This document shows, one piece after another, positions 6,530 through 16,023 of a stretch of DNA of 64,000 bases. Source of the DNA: Bacteroidota bacterium. GTDB taxonomy: Bacteria > Bacteroidota > Bacteroidia > UBA4408. How positions within the stretch are numbered: position 1 is the stretch's first letter; each line of letters opens with the position of its first letter. Location of the stretch: contig JADKHO010000002.1 of assembly GCA_016721765.1 (NCBI GenBank), positions 124,001 to 188,000 of the forward strand, given 5' to 3'. The notes beneath the pieces are model-generated. The model ran no database searches. It was not told the DNA's origin and saw only the letters and a list, made by a program, of their open reading frames with translations. A program made the position numbers and the translations under genes.

Positions 6530-9037
6530 GTGTCAGAAAATCAATTCAATATTCCGGGGTTAAGCGCGGCGCAAGTGCTGGAGGCGCGAACTAAATTTGG
6601 TACAAATACACTTCAGTACAAAAAGGAAAATACATTTTTAATTCGTGTTAAGAATATCCTTCTCGAACCGATGGTATTGATGCTATTGGTAGCGGCCACA
6701 ATTTATTTTACCAGTGGCAAAACAAGCGATGGGATTTTTATGTTAGCAGCAATTCTTTTTTCAGCTGCCATTTCATTATATCAAGATTCAAGAAGCAAAA
6801 ATGCTTTAGAAAAACTTAAACAGTTTAGCCAAGCCAAATGCAAAGTTTATCGAGATGGTAAACTGATACAAATTGGAAGTGAAGAATTGGTGGTGGGAGA
6901 TAGCTTATTGGTAGAAGAAGGAACATCAATAACAGCCGACGGAATCATTATTCAATCGAATGATTTTTCTGTAAACGAATCGATCTTAACCGGTGAATCG
7001 ATGCCGGTGTTTAAGGATAAATCCAAGGACAATAATCTGATTTATAAAGGAACAGCCGTTGCGAGTGGCTTGGCAATTGCAACCATTACAGCAATAGGCA
7101 ATTTAACAAAACTGGGTAAAATTGGTAAGAGCCTTGAAAGTATTGAGGAAGAAAAAACGCCACTTGAATTGCAAATCAGCAATTTTGTTAAGAAGATGAT
7201 GATGGGCGGTGCGCTTGTTTTTGCGGTAGTTTGGGGTATAAATTACCTTCATTCACGCGTCTTTCTTGACAGTCTCTTACGCTCACTTACCTTGGCGATG
7301 AGTATTATGCCCGAAGAAATTCCGGTTGCCTTTACCACATTTATGGCTCTTGGTGCTTGGCGCCTGATGAAAATGGGAGTTGTTGTAAAACAAATGAAAA
7401 CTGTTGAAACGCTTGGTAGTGCTACTGTAATTTGTACAGATAAAACCGGAACCCTTACCGAAAATAACATGCGTTTGGCAAAGTTATTTGTTTGGAAAAG
7501 TAAAACATTTACAACGCCTGAATCCATGGCATCTGCATCAGATAAAGAATTGCTTCGCATCGCTATGTTTGCGAGTGAGACTATTCCGTTTGACCCAATG
7601 GAAGTTGAACTGCACGCTGCCTATAAGAATTCGGCAGGCACAGATGAGCGACCACATTATAAAATGATTCATGAGTATGCTTTGAGCGGAAAGCCTCCGA
7701 TGATGACGCATATTTTCGGGAACGATAAGGATAAAAAAATCATTGCAGCCAAAGGCGCCCCTGAAGCACTTTTAACAGTTTGCAACTTAACCGAACAGCA
7801 GAAACAAGAAATTATTGATGCCATTCATGTTTTGGCAGTTGAAGGATATCGTATTCTGGGAGTCGGAGAAGCAAACTTTGAGGGAACAAGCTATCCATTG
7901 AAACAGGAAGAATTCAAATTTGAATTCTTAGGTTTAGTTGCATTTTACGATCCTCCCAAGCACAACATACAAAAGGTGTTGGAAGATTTTTATAAGGCGG
8001 GTATTGCAGTTAAAATTATTACCGGCGACAATGCAGCTACCACTATTTCAATTGCCAAACAAATTGGATTCAAGGGTTTCGAGAAAAGCATTTCCGGTGA
8101 CGAATTAATGAAGCTGTCAGATGCTGATTTAAATGAAGTGGTAGTGAACAATAATATATTTACCAGAATGTTTCCGGAAGCAAAACTTAAAATAATTACT
8201 GCCTTAAAAAATCACAATGAAATAGTTGCCATGACCGGCGATGGCGTAAATGACGGACCTGCTTTAAAAGCTGCTCATATAGGAATTGCAATGGGAAAAA
8301 AGGGAACCGAAATAGCCAAACAAGCCGCCTCCTTAATTTTATTGGAGGATGACCTTTCCAAAATGGTGGATGCTGTGGCAATGGGGAGAAAAATTTATAC
8401 TAACCTAAAAAAGGCAATTCAATACATTATTTCAATCCATATTCCGATTATACTAACCGTATTTATTCCATTAGCCTTAGGATGGATTTATCCCAACATT
8501 TTTTCACCCATACATGTAATATTTTTAGAGTTGATCATGGGGCCAACCTGTTCCATCATATACGAGAATGAACCTTTTGAGAAAAATTTAATGATTCAAA
8601 AACCAAGGCCGTTTACCACCACTTTTTTTAGTTGGAAAGAATTAGCAACGAGTATTGTGCAAGGAATTGTTATAACAGTTGGAACTTTATTTACATATCA
8701 GTATGCGGTTCAGACGGGTTGCGACGAACAGGCTACGCGCACGATGGTATTTATTACACTAATTAGTTCAAATATATTCCTAACCTTAATTAATCGTTCA
8801 TTTTACTATTCCATATTCACTACACTTCTGTATAAAAATAATTTAGTGGTATTAATAATATGTATTACGGTAATAATTTCGGGTTTAATTTTATATGTGA
8901 AACCACTAACGGTATTTTTCGAATTTGAAGTATTGCCTGGTACTGCGGTATTTTTAAGCGCCGGAGTTGGCTTTATTTGTGTTATTTGGTACGAATGTGT
9001 TAAATGGTGGAAGAGAATTTATCGAGCAAAAATATAG
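6530..9037 (+). CDS. Cation-transporting P-type ATPase (type II, Ca2+-ATPase-like)
   Basis: The protein has 835 residues and begins at GTG 6530. It has the standard order: N-terminal cation ATPase domain (GLSAAQVLEARTKFG), actuator loop (SILTGESMPV), TM4 with a PEEIPVAF motif, the phosphorylation site ICTDKTGTLTENN, nucleotide-binding region (KGAPEALL), and hinge MTGDGVNDGPALKAA. There is no N-terminal heavy-metal-binding domain, which favours Ca2+/Mg2+-type transport, but the ion cannot be fixed from sequence. Its length is normal for the family. It has no two-box site of its own. Confidence 0.92.
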   Translation: MSENQFNIPGLSAAQVLEARTKFGTNTLQYKKENTFLIRVKNILLEPMVLMLLVAATIYFTSGKTSDGIFMLAAILFSAAISLYQDSRSKNALEKLKQFSQAKCKVYRDGKLIQIGSEELVVGDSLLVEEGTSITADGIIIQSNDFSVNESILTGESMPVFKDKSKDNNLIYKGTAVASGLAIATITAIGNLTKLGKIGKSLESIEEEKTPLELQISNFVKKMMMGGALVFAVVWGINYLHSRVFLDSLLRSLTLAMSIMPEEIPVAFTTFMALGAWRLMKMGVVVKQMKTVETLGSATVICTDKTGTLTENNMRLAKLFVWKSKTFTTPESMASASDKELLRIAMFASETIPFDPMEVELHAAYKNSAGTDERPHYKMIHEYALSGKPPMMTHIFGNDKDKKIIAAKGAPEALLTVCNLTEQQKQEIIDAIHVLAVEGYRILGVGEANFEGTSYPLKQEEFKFEFLGLVAFYDPPKHNIQKVLEDFYKAGIAVKIITGDNAATTISIAKQIGFKGFEKSISGDELMKLSDADLNEVVVNNNIFTRMFPEAKLKIITALKNHNEIVAMTGDGVNDGPALKAAHIGIAMGKKGTEIAKQAASLILLEDDLSKMVDAVAMGRKIYTNLKKAIQYIISIHIPIILTVFIPLALGWIYPNIFSPIHVIFLELIMGPTCSIIYENEPFEKNLMIQKPRPFTTTFFSWKELATSIVQGIVITVGTLFTYQYAVQTGCDEQATRTMVFITLISSNIFLTLINRSFYYSIFTTLLYKNNLVVLIICITVIISGLILYVKPLTVFFEFEVLPGTAVFLSAGVGFICVIWYECVKWWKRIYRAKI

Positions 9038-9069
9038 TCTTTAAGTAAGTTGAAAATATTTTTGTGTGC

Positions 9070-9134
9070 TGTGAATTTTATAAGAGATATGCAGAGTTAT
9101 GTAACAATTGCAAAATAGGTAGTGTGCAACTTTG
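9070..9134 (+). promoter_or_regulatory. Two-box promoter, site 2
   Basis: Box 1 TGTGAATTTTATAAG at 9070, box 2 TTATGTAAC at 9097 and CTTTG at 9130. Spacing is 27 and 60 bases. It drives the secreted helical protein at 9162 and possibly the Cys-rich protein behind it. Confidence 0.75.
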
Positions 9135-9161
9135 AGGCTACAAACCTAATGCTGAATTTAC

Positions 9162-9878
9162 ATGTACGCCTCCATCGAAAAGTTTAGTTCAACAACGCCC
9201 AACAACCAATTTTTCTGTTTCTTCAAACCGTATTCTATCTTAATTTTATTGTTACTTGTTCTACCCGAGAATGCATCAGCAAAAGTTACTAGTTCCAAAA
9301 GAGCATTTGTATTAAATTCTGCAACGGCTTTTAAAGCAGCTACCAGAAAATTATGGGAAGAACAAAGTACATGGAATCGAAACCTAATATTATGCATTGC
9401 TGATAACTTACCCGGAATAGATCCAACCGAAAAAAGATTATTATTTAATCAAACAGAAATCGGAAACAGCATCAAACCTTATTTTGGAGAAGATGCAGGT
9501 AATAAATTTACCGAACTGTTAGTTGTTCATACTTTTATTTCGGAACAAGTTATGCGTGCATGTAATGCAAATAACACCGATATACCGGATGAACTGGCTA
9601 GTAGATGGCAAGCAAATGCTACCGATATTGCGATTTACCTAAACAAAATAAATTCGAAATGGGCACTCGATGATTTAAATAAAATTCTTAGCCATCATTT
9701 AAAACTTACCAACGATGTGATTGTGTTGCGATTCAGAAAAGATTATGAAGCCGAAATTGTTGCCTACGATAAACTGCGCGCTGATAATTTAAAACTAGCA
9801 GATTATATTTCTGACGGCATAATTAAACAGTTTCCTGAAAAATTTAAAGTTGTTCCAATTCGATTAGCAGCTGAATAA
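9162..9878 (+). CDS. Secreted or membrane-anchored helical protein of unknown function
   Basis: The 238-residue protein has an unusually long N-region before a hydrophobic core (about 28-40, SILILLLLVLPENASA). The mature part is predicted helical. The stretch LWEEQSTWNRNLILCIADNL, followed by KRLLFNQTEIGNSIKPYFGE, recalls a family with pattern LxxEHxxWTRxxI that is often mislabelled glycosyltransferase; here the usual His of that pattern is Gln. No glycosyltransferase motif is present. It is the first gene after a two-box promoter, so probably stress-induced. Confidence 0.6.
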   Translation: MYASIEKFSSTTPNNQFFCFFKPYSILILLLLVLPENASAKVTSSKRAFVLNSATAFKAATRKLWEEQSTWNRNLILCIADNLPGIDPTEKRLLFNQTEIGNSIKPYFGEDAGNKFTELLVVHTFISEQVMRACNANNTDIPDELASRWQANATDIAIYLNKINSKWALDDLNKILSHHLKLTNDVIVLRFRKDYEAEIVAYDKLRADNLKLADYISDGIIKQFPEKFKVVPIRLAAE

Positions 9879-9923
9879 AAGGTTATTCGCATTTTAAATA
9901 AATATTAACTAAACTAAATTAGT

Positions 9924-10280
9924 ATGAGCTTACAAAAATATCAAGACTGTATTACTGCTTGTTCCGACTGTGCAGTAGAATGTTCTCATTGTGAAAGCAC
10001 TTGCCTGAATGAAGAGAATATTAAAAGTCTGGCACGGTGTATAAAGTTAACACACGATTGTGCAGCCATGTGCCTATTTGCAATGGAATCAATGTCGAGC
10101 GCAAGTGAGTTTGCAAAACAAATTTGCAGTCTTTGTGCAGACATGTGCAATACCTGTGCATTAGAATGCGAAAAACAAACCACTCTTGAGCACTGTTTAA
10201 AATGTGCTGAAGTGTGTCGTAAATGTGCCGTAGAATGCCATAACATGAATCGTATGGAGTTTGCAAAAATGAGTTCTTAA
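9924..10280 (+). CDS. Cys-rich four-helix-bundle copper-binding protein (DUF326-like)
   Basis: The 118-residue protein has regularly spaced cysteines in CxxCxxxC patterns (CITACSDCAVECSHCESTC and CLKCAEVCRKCAVECHNM). This is the hallmark of DUF326/Csp-type four-helix bundles, whose cores hold many Cu(I) ions in characterised members. There is no signal peptide, so it would be a cytosolic store. It lies 46 bases after the previous gene, is probably transcribed from the site at 9070, and is followed by a clear terminator. Confidence 0.88.
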   Translation: MSLQKYQDCITACSDCAVECSHCESTCLNEENIKSLARCIKLTHDCAAMCLFAMESMSSASEFAKQICSLCADMCNTCALECEKQTTLEHCLKCAEVCRKCAVECHNMNRMEFAKMSS

Positions 10281-10378
10281 CTGCTATGGTAAATTGTAAA
10301 TCACTATTTTTTTAGTAATAAGCAAAATAGTTGAAGCTTAGCTATAAGAAATTAGGTCACAAATTTCATTCACGAATT

Positions 10379-10410
10379 AAAAATGCCTTGCACATCGTAA
10401 GGCATTTTTA
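10379..10410 (+). terminator. Rho-independent terminator
   Basis: AAATGCCTT, a nine-base loop and AAGGCATTT followed by a T-rich run, placed about 100 bases after the Cys-rich protein gene. Confidence 0.75.
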
Positions 10411-10411
10411 T

Positions 10412-10475
10412 TTGGAATTATGTAATAAATGAAAAATGTTATGTAACACAATTGAATTGTCATGTGTGAATTTTG
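10412..10475 (+). promoter_or_regulatory. Two-box promoter, site 3
   Basis: Box 1 TTGGAATTATGTAAT at 10412, box 2 TTATGTAAC at 10439 and TTTTG at 10471. Spacing is 27 and 59 bases. Its -7 element lies inside the first codons of the longest reading frame downstream, so that frame's ATG at 10462 would not be transcribed. Confidence 0.7.
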
Positions 10476-10491
10476 TAGTACAATTTCTATT

Positions 10492-12426
10492 TTGAAAAAG
10501 CTACCATTTCTTCTCTACTTTATCTTCTTTGTTGCTCCTTCTTTTGGAATAGCTGCAACACGCTATTGGGTTGGTTCAGGCAATTGGAATAGCAGTTCAA
10601 ATTGGGCGTATTTGAGTTCAGGAATTCCAGGTGCATCAGTCCCGACCTCAATTGATACAGCCTATTTTGAAAGTACTGATTCCTCCTTCTGTATTATTGA
10701 TACGAATATTGTGGTTGCAGGAATTAGTCTTTTGGATGTGTATGCAGGCAAAATTCAGTTATTACCAGGATATACGCTTTCGATTGGCTTAGCAGGTTAT
10801 ACGCAAGCCGCTGGAACATTTATTGGTGCAGACGGAGATATATCCAGCAAAGGCCCTTTTAAATTATGGGGTGGAATATTTAACTCTACAGTTGGGAATT
10901 TGGAGTTGAGTGCCGGATTTCATGCACTTCCCGGTACATTCAACCCCAATGGCGGAACTATTTCATTTGTTGCCAATCAGCAAATTTCGGGAAATGCCAA
11001 TTTTTATAATGTAACAATTCTAGCCTATGTGTTACTTAATTGCAATTTAGATGTGAATGGCAACTTATTGATTGGTGCAAGCTCCAGCTGCAAATTAGAT
11101 GTAAGCAGTTCAAGTTTTTACCAAATAAATATTGCTGGAAACTGGACAAATTTAAATTCAGTAACTCTGGGTTCATTTAATCAAAACAATGGTAAAGTTG
11201 TATTTGATGGTGCCGCTAATCAACATATAGTTCTCTCACATCCTACCCATACTGAAATTTTTTATAACGCAGAACTTAACAATAGCCAAGGCTTAACACT
11301 CCATGCAAATGTTCAAATATTTAATTCCCTTAATTTTATTCTTGGGATTATATATGCTACAACAAATTGCAATTTATACTTTATAAATGCCGCTACAACA
11401 AGTGGAGCCAGCTATTTAAGTTTTGTATCCGGGCCGGTTTATAAAACAGGAAAACAAGCATTTACTTTTCCGGTAGGAAAGAATTCAGTTTATGCACCAA
11501 TTTCTATTGGCGTGGGCATTAGTACCCTAAATCAATTTAAGGCTGAGTATTTTCAAAGTAACCCTACCATTATTTATGACTCTATTAACATGGATATTAG
11601 CATTCAACACATTTCGCAATGCGAGTATTGGATGCTACTCAGGACTATTGGCAACGGGAATTTAGCCGTAAAACTAAGTTGGGATACTCGAAGTTGCGGT
11701 GTTACAAATCTTTCAGAGTTAAGGGTAGTTTCGTGGAATGGGAGCGTATGGAATAATAGTGGGAATGGAGGTACAACCGGATCCCTTGCCGTAGGAACAA
11801 TACTTTCAGGTGCTGCAAGTACCAATTTTTCTGCCTTTTCACTTGCTTCAACTGCTTTATCAAACCCGCTACCAATAAACCTTTTAAGTTTTAGTGCACA
11901 ATTGGATGAGAATAGGGTGGAATTGAAATGGACTACTTCATCAGAATATAATAATGATTTTTTTACGATTGAAAAAAGCCTAAATGGCACAGATTGGAAA
12001 CCCATCGCTGTAATTTATGGAGCAGGCAATTCTACGAGTACTCTTCAGTACCATTCATTTGATCTGCTAACGCTCTCAAACAATTATTATTATAGGTTAA
12101 AGCAAACCGACTTTAACGGAAGCTTCTCATATTCTAATTCTGTTCCTGTTTCCTTTGCAAATAATGATTTTTCGCTTTCTGTATTCCCAAATCCATGCAA
12201 AAAAGATGGTTTGTTAAACTTAGCTATTGATGTTGATATTACAGGTAATTATTCTGTTACAATATTTGATTTATATGGGAGAGCATGCGTTATAAATGAT
12301 CTTAATAGTCCTCAAAACCTGCATCAAATAGTGCTTAATCTAAATGATAAACTCCCGGTAGGCATGTATTACATTTCGGTAATGATCATAAATAAAAAAT
12401 ACACTAAGCTGCTCATGATTAACTAA
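10492..12426 (+). CDS. Secreted protein with type IX secretion C-terminal sorting domain
   Basis: A signal peptide (KKLPFLLYFIFFVAPSFGIA) leads into ATRYWVGSGNWNSSSNWAY, a module common at the start of large Bacteroidota surface proteins. Beta-rich repeats follow. The C-terminal about 80 residues (VFPNPCKKDGLLNLAI to the end) form a type A sorting domain, which directs export by the type IX system and anchoring or release at the surface. The reading frame extends to ATG 10462, but the promoter's -7 lies at 10471-10475. I therefore prefer TTG 10492 as start, which also gives a normal signal peptide. Ligand or enzymatic activity is not evident. Confidence 0.82.
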   Translation: MKKLPFLLYFIFFVAPSFGIAATRYWVGSGNWNSSSNWAYLSSGIPGASVPTSIDTAYFESTDSSFCIIDTNIVVAGISLLDVYAGKIQLLPGYTLSIGLAGYTQAAGTFIGADGDISSKGPFKLWGGIFNSTVGNLELSAGFHALPGTFNPNGGTISFVANQQISGNANFYNVTILAYVLLNCNLDVNGNLLIGASSSCKLDVSSSSFYQINIAGNWTNLNSVTLGSFNQNNGKVVFDGAANQHIVLSHPTHTEIFYNAELNNSQGLTLHANVQIFNSLNFILGIIYATTNCNLYFINAATTSGASYLSFVSGPVYKTGKQAFTFPVGKNSVYAPISIGVGISTLNQFKAEYFQSNPTIIYDSINMDISIQHISQCEYWMLLRTIGNGNLAVKLSWDTRSCGVTNLSELRVVSWNGSVWNNSGNGGTTGSLAVGTILSGAASTNFSAFSLASTALSNPLPINLLSFSAQLDENRVELKWTTSSEYNNDFFTIEKSLNGTDWKPIAVIYGAGNSTSTLQYHSFDLLTLSNNYYYRLKQTDFNGSFSYSNSVPVSFANNDFSLSVFPNPCKKDGLLNLAIDVDITGNYSVTIFDLYGRACVINDLNSPQNLHQIVLNLNDKLPVGMYYISVMIINKKYTKLLMIN

Positions 12427-12444
12427 GCGCTTTATTTAACTAAG

Positions 12445-12509
12445 TGTGAATCGTGCAATTTTTTAGAAAAGTTATGTAACAGAATGGTAGTTGCTTCACT
12501 TCATCTTTG
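12445..12509 (+). promoter_or_regulatory. Two-box promoter, site 4
   Basis: Box 1 TGTGAATCGTGCAAT at 12445, box 2 TTATGTAAC at 12472 and CTTTG at 12505. Spacing is 27 and 60 bases. It heads the longest apparent operon of the island (12530 to about 19537). Confidence 0.75.
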
Positions 12510-12529
12510 TAATTCAAAATCAATATCAG

Positions 12530-12679
12530 ATGAAAGGTAAAATCAAAAAAATTATAGAAACCTCGAAAGAGAAATTAATTAAAGTGCGTTTGGATTACCG
12601 AACACTTATTACCATTACCAACATAGCCTCTTTAGAAGTATGGAAGAAGCGTTATCCGGATGCAAAGGTAATCAGTTAA
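12530..12679 (+). CDS. Small basic protein, 49 residues, unknown
   Basis: Begins at ATG 12530; the longer frame from TTG 12491 would start upstream of the transcription start. The product is Lys-rich (MKGKIKKIIETSKEKLIKVR) with a compact C-terminus (SLEVWKKRYPDAKVIS). I do not recognise a family. It is the first gene after site 4 and ends 11 bases before the AI-2E-type transporter gene. Confidence 0.6.
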   Translation: MKGKIKKIIETSKEKLIKVRLDYRTLITITNIASLEVWKKRYPDAKVIS

Positions 12680-12690
12680 ATTAAATTTCA

Positions 12691-13821
12691 GTGATTAATT
12701 GTAATGATGATGCACTTGTAGCAGCACCAAATCTAATGGACCGTATTCAAAATCTACCTGTTTATATAAAATTTGCAATCGTATCAATCGGCATTTTTGC
12801 TATTGTTTGCAGTATGCATTTTGCGCAAAACATAATTTTACCCCTGATTTATGCCATTATAATAGCAATAGTACTGAGTCCTATTGTAAATTTTTTGGTT
12901 CGTAAAAAATTCAATAGAATACTCGCTATTTCAATTACTTTAATAACAGTAATTGGATTCTCTATGGCAATATTGATATGGCTTTCTTCGCGGGCCGATA
13001 TGAAAGCAGAATCTTTCACTATGCTGCTAGCAAAATTTGAGTTGCTACTCCATCAAGGAGAAGCCTGGGTATCCGAGACATTTAATATCCGACTTTCTAA
13101 AGTAAAAATTTGGACCAACGATACTAAAGCAGAGGCAATGGTATTAGGTAAATCCCTAGTTGGTAGGACGCTTGTTAATATCGGAAGCGTTTTGGTGGTG
13201 CTTGTTCTAATACCGGTATATGTGTTTTTAGTTTTATACTATCGCCCCTTATTAATGAATTTTATTCATCAGTTATTTAGTGCCCATAATCATACGGAAG
13301 TGAATAAAGTTTTAAGTGCTACAAAAAAAATTATTCAAAGCTATTTAATTGGACTCATGCTGGAAGCCTTAATTATTGCAACACTTAACTCTGCAAGCTT
13401 GTTGATTATTGGAATTGATTATGCTATTTTATTAGGTGTAATTGGTGCTGTCTTAAATTTAATTCCTTACATCGGTGGAATAATCGCAGTATCCTTACCC
13501 ATGCTTATAGCGCTTGCCACTAAATCGCCTACATCGGCATTTCTTGTTTTAGGCGCCTATATTGTTATTCAGTTTATTGATAACAACTATATAATCGCAA
13601 GAGTGGTTGCATCCAAAGTGCAACTCAATGCGCTGGTATCTATGGTGGTTGTCATTTGCGGAGGAGCAATTTGGGGCGTTCCCGGCATGTTCTTATCGAT
13701 TCCGCTCACAGCAATCATCAAAGTTATTTTTGATCATATCGATGGCTTAAAACCATGGGGATACCTATTAGGCGATAGGATTATGGAAACTCCACCAATA
13801 GAAATTTTACCTAAAATTTAA
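12691..13821 (+). CDS. AI-2E family transporter (PF01594-type permease)
   Basis: The 376-residue protein has about seven to eight transmembrane segments. The C-terminal half carries family hallmarks: LLGVIGAVLNLIPYIGGI, then VIQFIDNNYIIARVV and GVPGMFLSIPLTAI. Members export small molecules or act as Na+/H+ antiporters; the name does not prove a quorum-sensing role. It starts at GTG 12691, with ATG 12736 as an alternative. It sits in the site-4 operon ahead of Dps and the Mla genes. Confidence 0.88.
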   Translation: MINCNDDALVAAPNLMDRIQNLPVYIKFAIVSIGIFAIVCSMHFAQNIILPLIYAIIIAIVLSPIVNFLVRKKFNRILAISITLITVIGFSMAILIWLSSRADMKAESFTMLLAKFELLLHQGEAWVSETFNIRLSKVKIWTNDTKAEAMVLGKSLVGRTLVNIGSVLVVLVLIPVYVFLVLYYRPLLMNFIHQLFSAHNHTEVNKVLSATKKIIQSYLIGLMLEALIIATLNSASLLIIGIDYAILLGVIGAVLNLIPYIGGIIAVSLPMLIALATKSPTSAFLVLGAYIVIQFIDNNYIIARVVASKVQLNALVSMVVVICGGAIWGVPGMFLSIPLTAIIKVIFDHIDGLKPWGYLLGDRIMETPPIEILPKI

Positions 13822-13843
13822 TCTTACCAAAATCATAAAAACA

Positions 13844-14317
13844 ATGAAACCAAATATCGGAATTAGTGATAAAAAATTAAAGAACAGTTCAACACTCTTA
13901 GCAGATGTGCTTGCCAATGAAATGACATTGTATGTTAAAACCCGCAAAGCACACTGGAATGTTAGCGGAGAAAGCTTCATGGAACTTCATAAACTGTACG
14001 AAAATCAGTACAAACAACTTGAACTTTATATTGATGAGATTGCTGAGCGAATTGGTAAACTGGGACAAAAAACAATTGGCACGATGAATGAATTTTTAAA
14101 ACACAGCAGCATTACTGAAAATCCCGGTAAATATACCGGTTCAAAAGAAACACTCAAAGAATTACTTCACGATCATGAAACTGTTATTGTGCAATTGCGC
14201 AAAAATATAAACGAATGTGCAGATACTAATAAAGATGCCGGAACTGCTGATTTCCTTACGGGGATTATGGAAGAACACGAAACGATAACTTGGATTCTAA
14301 GAAGATATTTGAATTAA
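13844..14317 (+). CDS. dps: Dps-family ferritin-like DNA-protection protein
   Basis: The 157-residue protein has the Dps ferroxidase signature: KAHWNVSGESF with the conserved His, and LYIDEIAERIGKLG with Asp and Glu. The length is normal for a four-helix Dps subunit that forms dodecamers, oxidises Fe2+ with peroxide and shields DNA. It lies in an operon with lipid-transport genes and is 4 bases from the following MlaE gene. Its place behind a two-box promoter supports a general stress role for the regulon. Confidence 0.93.
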   Translation: MKPNIGISDKKLKNSSTLLADVLANEMTLYVKTRKAHWNVSGESFMELHKLYENQYKQLELYIDEIAERIGKLGQKTIGTMNEFLKHSSITENPGKYTGSKETLKELLHDHETVIVQLRKNINECADTNKDAGTADFLTGIMEEHETITWILRRYLN

Positions 14318-14321
14318 CACA

Positions 14322-15161
14322 ATGTCAACAAGCACTCGAGCGGATAAGGTTAAAAATTATGCTACAGAAAAATCCATTTTACTGAGCGAAAAATCTATTG
14401 CTAAAAAAGTGGAGGCAAGTAGTTTTTTCGCAGATATTGCAGATGTCTTTCTCTTTATTTCAAGTTTAATGCGGGAAACTTTTTCACGCGGTTTTGAATT
14501 TAAAGAGTTCTTAAAACAATGTTATCAAATTGGTTATAAATCACTTGGCTTAATTTCTATAACCGGAACCATTATGGGTTTGGTATTAACCATTCAATCA
14601 CGGCCTGTACTAGTTGATTTTGGCGCGGTCAATATGCTTCCCGGAATGGTTGCTGTTTCTTTAATTCGCGAAATGGGTCCGGTAATAACAGCATTAATTT
14701 GCGCCGGAAAAATTGGTTCAGGAATGGGAGCGGAGCTTGGCTCGATGAAAGTTACCGAACAAATTGATGCCATGGAAGTTTCTTCCACCAACCCGATGCG
14801 GTTTTTGGTTGTTACACGCGTATGGGCTGCCATCTTTATGATTCCCATTTTAATTCTTTATGCCGATACTTTAGGAATTTTGGGAAGTTGGGCCGGAGCA
14901 AATATTAAAGGAGATGTTTCATTTGTGCTATTCTTCTCACAAGCATTTAGTCACGTTGAATTTATTGACTTCTTACCTGCTTTTGTAAAATCATTTTTTT
15001 TCGGTGCTGTTATTGGATTGGTGGGATGTTACAAAGGATATAATGCCGGGCGAGGCACCGAAAGTGTTGGTGTTGCAGCAAATTCAGCTGTTGTGCTTGC
15101 TTCCTTGCTTGTGATAATTGTGGATATGATTGCAGTACAAATTACAGATATGCTTCCATGA
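14322..15161 (+). CDS. mlaE: MlaE-type ABC lipid transporter permease (first set)
   Basis: The 279-residue permease contains the MlaE core GLVLTIQSRPVLVDFGA, ALICAGKIGSGMGAELGSMK, VTEQIDAMEVSSTNPMRFLV and a C-terminal GCYKGYNAGRGTESVG. In known systems it forms the inner-membrane dimer moving phospholipids between inner membrane and the MCE protein. The N-terminus has an extra hydrophilic stretch of about 45 residues. Its stop overlaps the ATPase start by 4 bases (ATGA), indicating tight coupling. Confidence 0.95.
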   Translation: MSTSTRADKVKNYATEKSILLSEKSIAKKVEASSFFADIADVFLFISSLMRETFSRGFEFKEFLKQCYQIGYKSLGLISITGTIMGLVLTIQSRPVLVDFGAVNMLPGMVAVSLIREMGPVITALICAGKIGSGMGAELGSMKVTEQIDAMEVSSTNPMRFLVVTRVWAAIFMIPILILYADTLGILGSWAGANIKGDVSFVLFFSQAFSHVEFIDFLPAFVKSFFFGAVIGLVGCYKGYNAGRGTESVGVAANSAVVLASLLVIIVDMIAVQITDMLP

Positions 15162-15943
15162 TGACGACTTCTACTAACATATCTCTGCCAAACAATAATT
15201 CAGCAGCTACACAAACTGATGTAGCAATTGAAATTACTCACCTCAAAAAAGCCTTCGGCGCGCAGGAAGTTATTAAAGACTTAAATCTTACACTTCATGC
15301 AAACGAAAACTTGGTAGTGCTTGGGAAATCAGGAACAGGAAAATCTGTACTCATAAAATGCATTGTGAATTTATTACTTGCTGATAGCGGCTCCATTAAA
15401 GTTTTGGGTAAAGAAGTTTCTGAAATGAATTCAGTTGAACTTTCGGAAATGCGTCAAAAAATTGGATTTCTGTTTCAAAGTGGAGCATTATATGATTCGA
15501 TGACAGTAAGACAAAATTTGGAATTTCCCTTGCGTCGAAAAAAGGATAAATTATCAGAAACCGAATTGGATGCAAAAGTGAAAGAAGTGCTTGAAAATGT
15601 TGGGCTTGCAGACGCTATTGAAAAAATGCCTTCTCAACTTTCCGGTGGAATGCGAAAACGCATCAGCTTAGCGCGCACTATTGTTACTGATCCCCTCATA
15701 ATGCTTTACGACGAACCCACTACAGGGCTGGATCCGGTAACATCTAATGAAATTAGCATGCTCATACTTGACTTGCAAAAAAAGTACAAAACTGCATCCA
15801 TAATTATAACGCATGATATTAAATGCGCGCTCACTACAGCTAACCGAATTATTATGCTTTCGGATGGTTGCGTTTACAAAGAAGGAACAAAAGAGGAATT
15901 CCAAAATTCAGAAGACGAACTTATAGCATCCTTTTTTAACTAA
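15158..15943 (+). CDS. mlaF: MlaF-type ABC transporter ATP-binding protein (first set)
   Basis: The 261-residue protein contains Walker A GKSGTGKSVLIK, signature LSGGMRKRISLAR, Walker B LIMLYDEPTTGLD and a switch His in IIITHDIKC. It energises lipid transport by the overlapping MlaE. The best start is ATG 15158 (or ATG 15161), preceding a non-conserved 25-residue leader. The MCE protein follows after an 80-base AT-rich gap without a visible promoter. Confidence 0.95.
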   Translation: MMTTSTNISLPNNNSAATQTDVAIEITHLKKAFGAQEVIKDLNLTLHANENLVVLGKSGTGKSVLIKCIVNLLLADSGSIKVLGKEVSEMNSVELSEMRQKIGFLFQSGALYDSMTVRQNLEFPLRRKKDKLSETELDAKVKEVLENVGLADAIEKMPSQLSGGMRKRISLARTIVTDPLIMLYDEPTTGLDPVTSNEISMLILDLQKKYKTASIIITHDIKCALTTANRIIMLSDGCVYKEGTKEEFQNSEDELIASFFN

Positions 15944-16023
15944 ATAAGAATTGCTATTTCAATACTTCTAGTTTTCGAAAATAAATAAATAATTAAATAA
16001 GCAGCTTATCAATAATTAAAATC

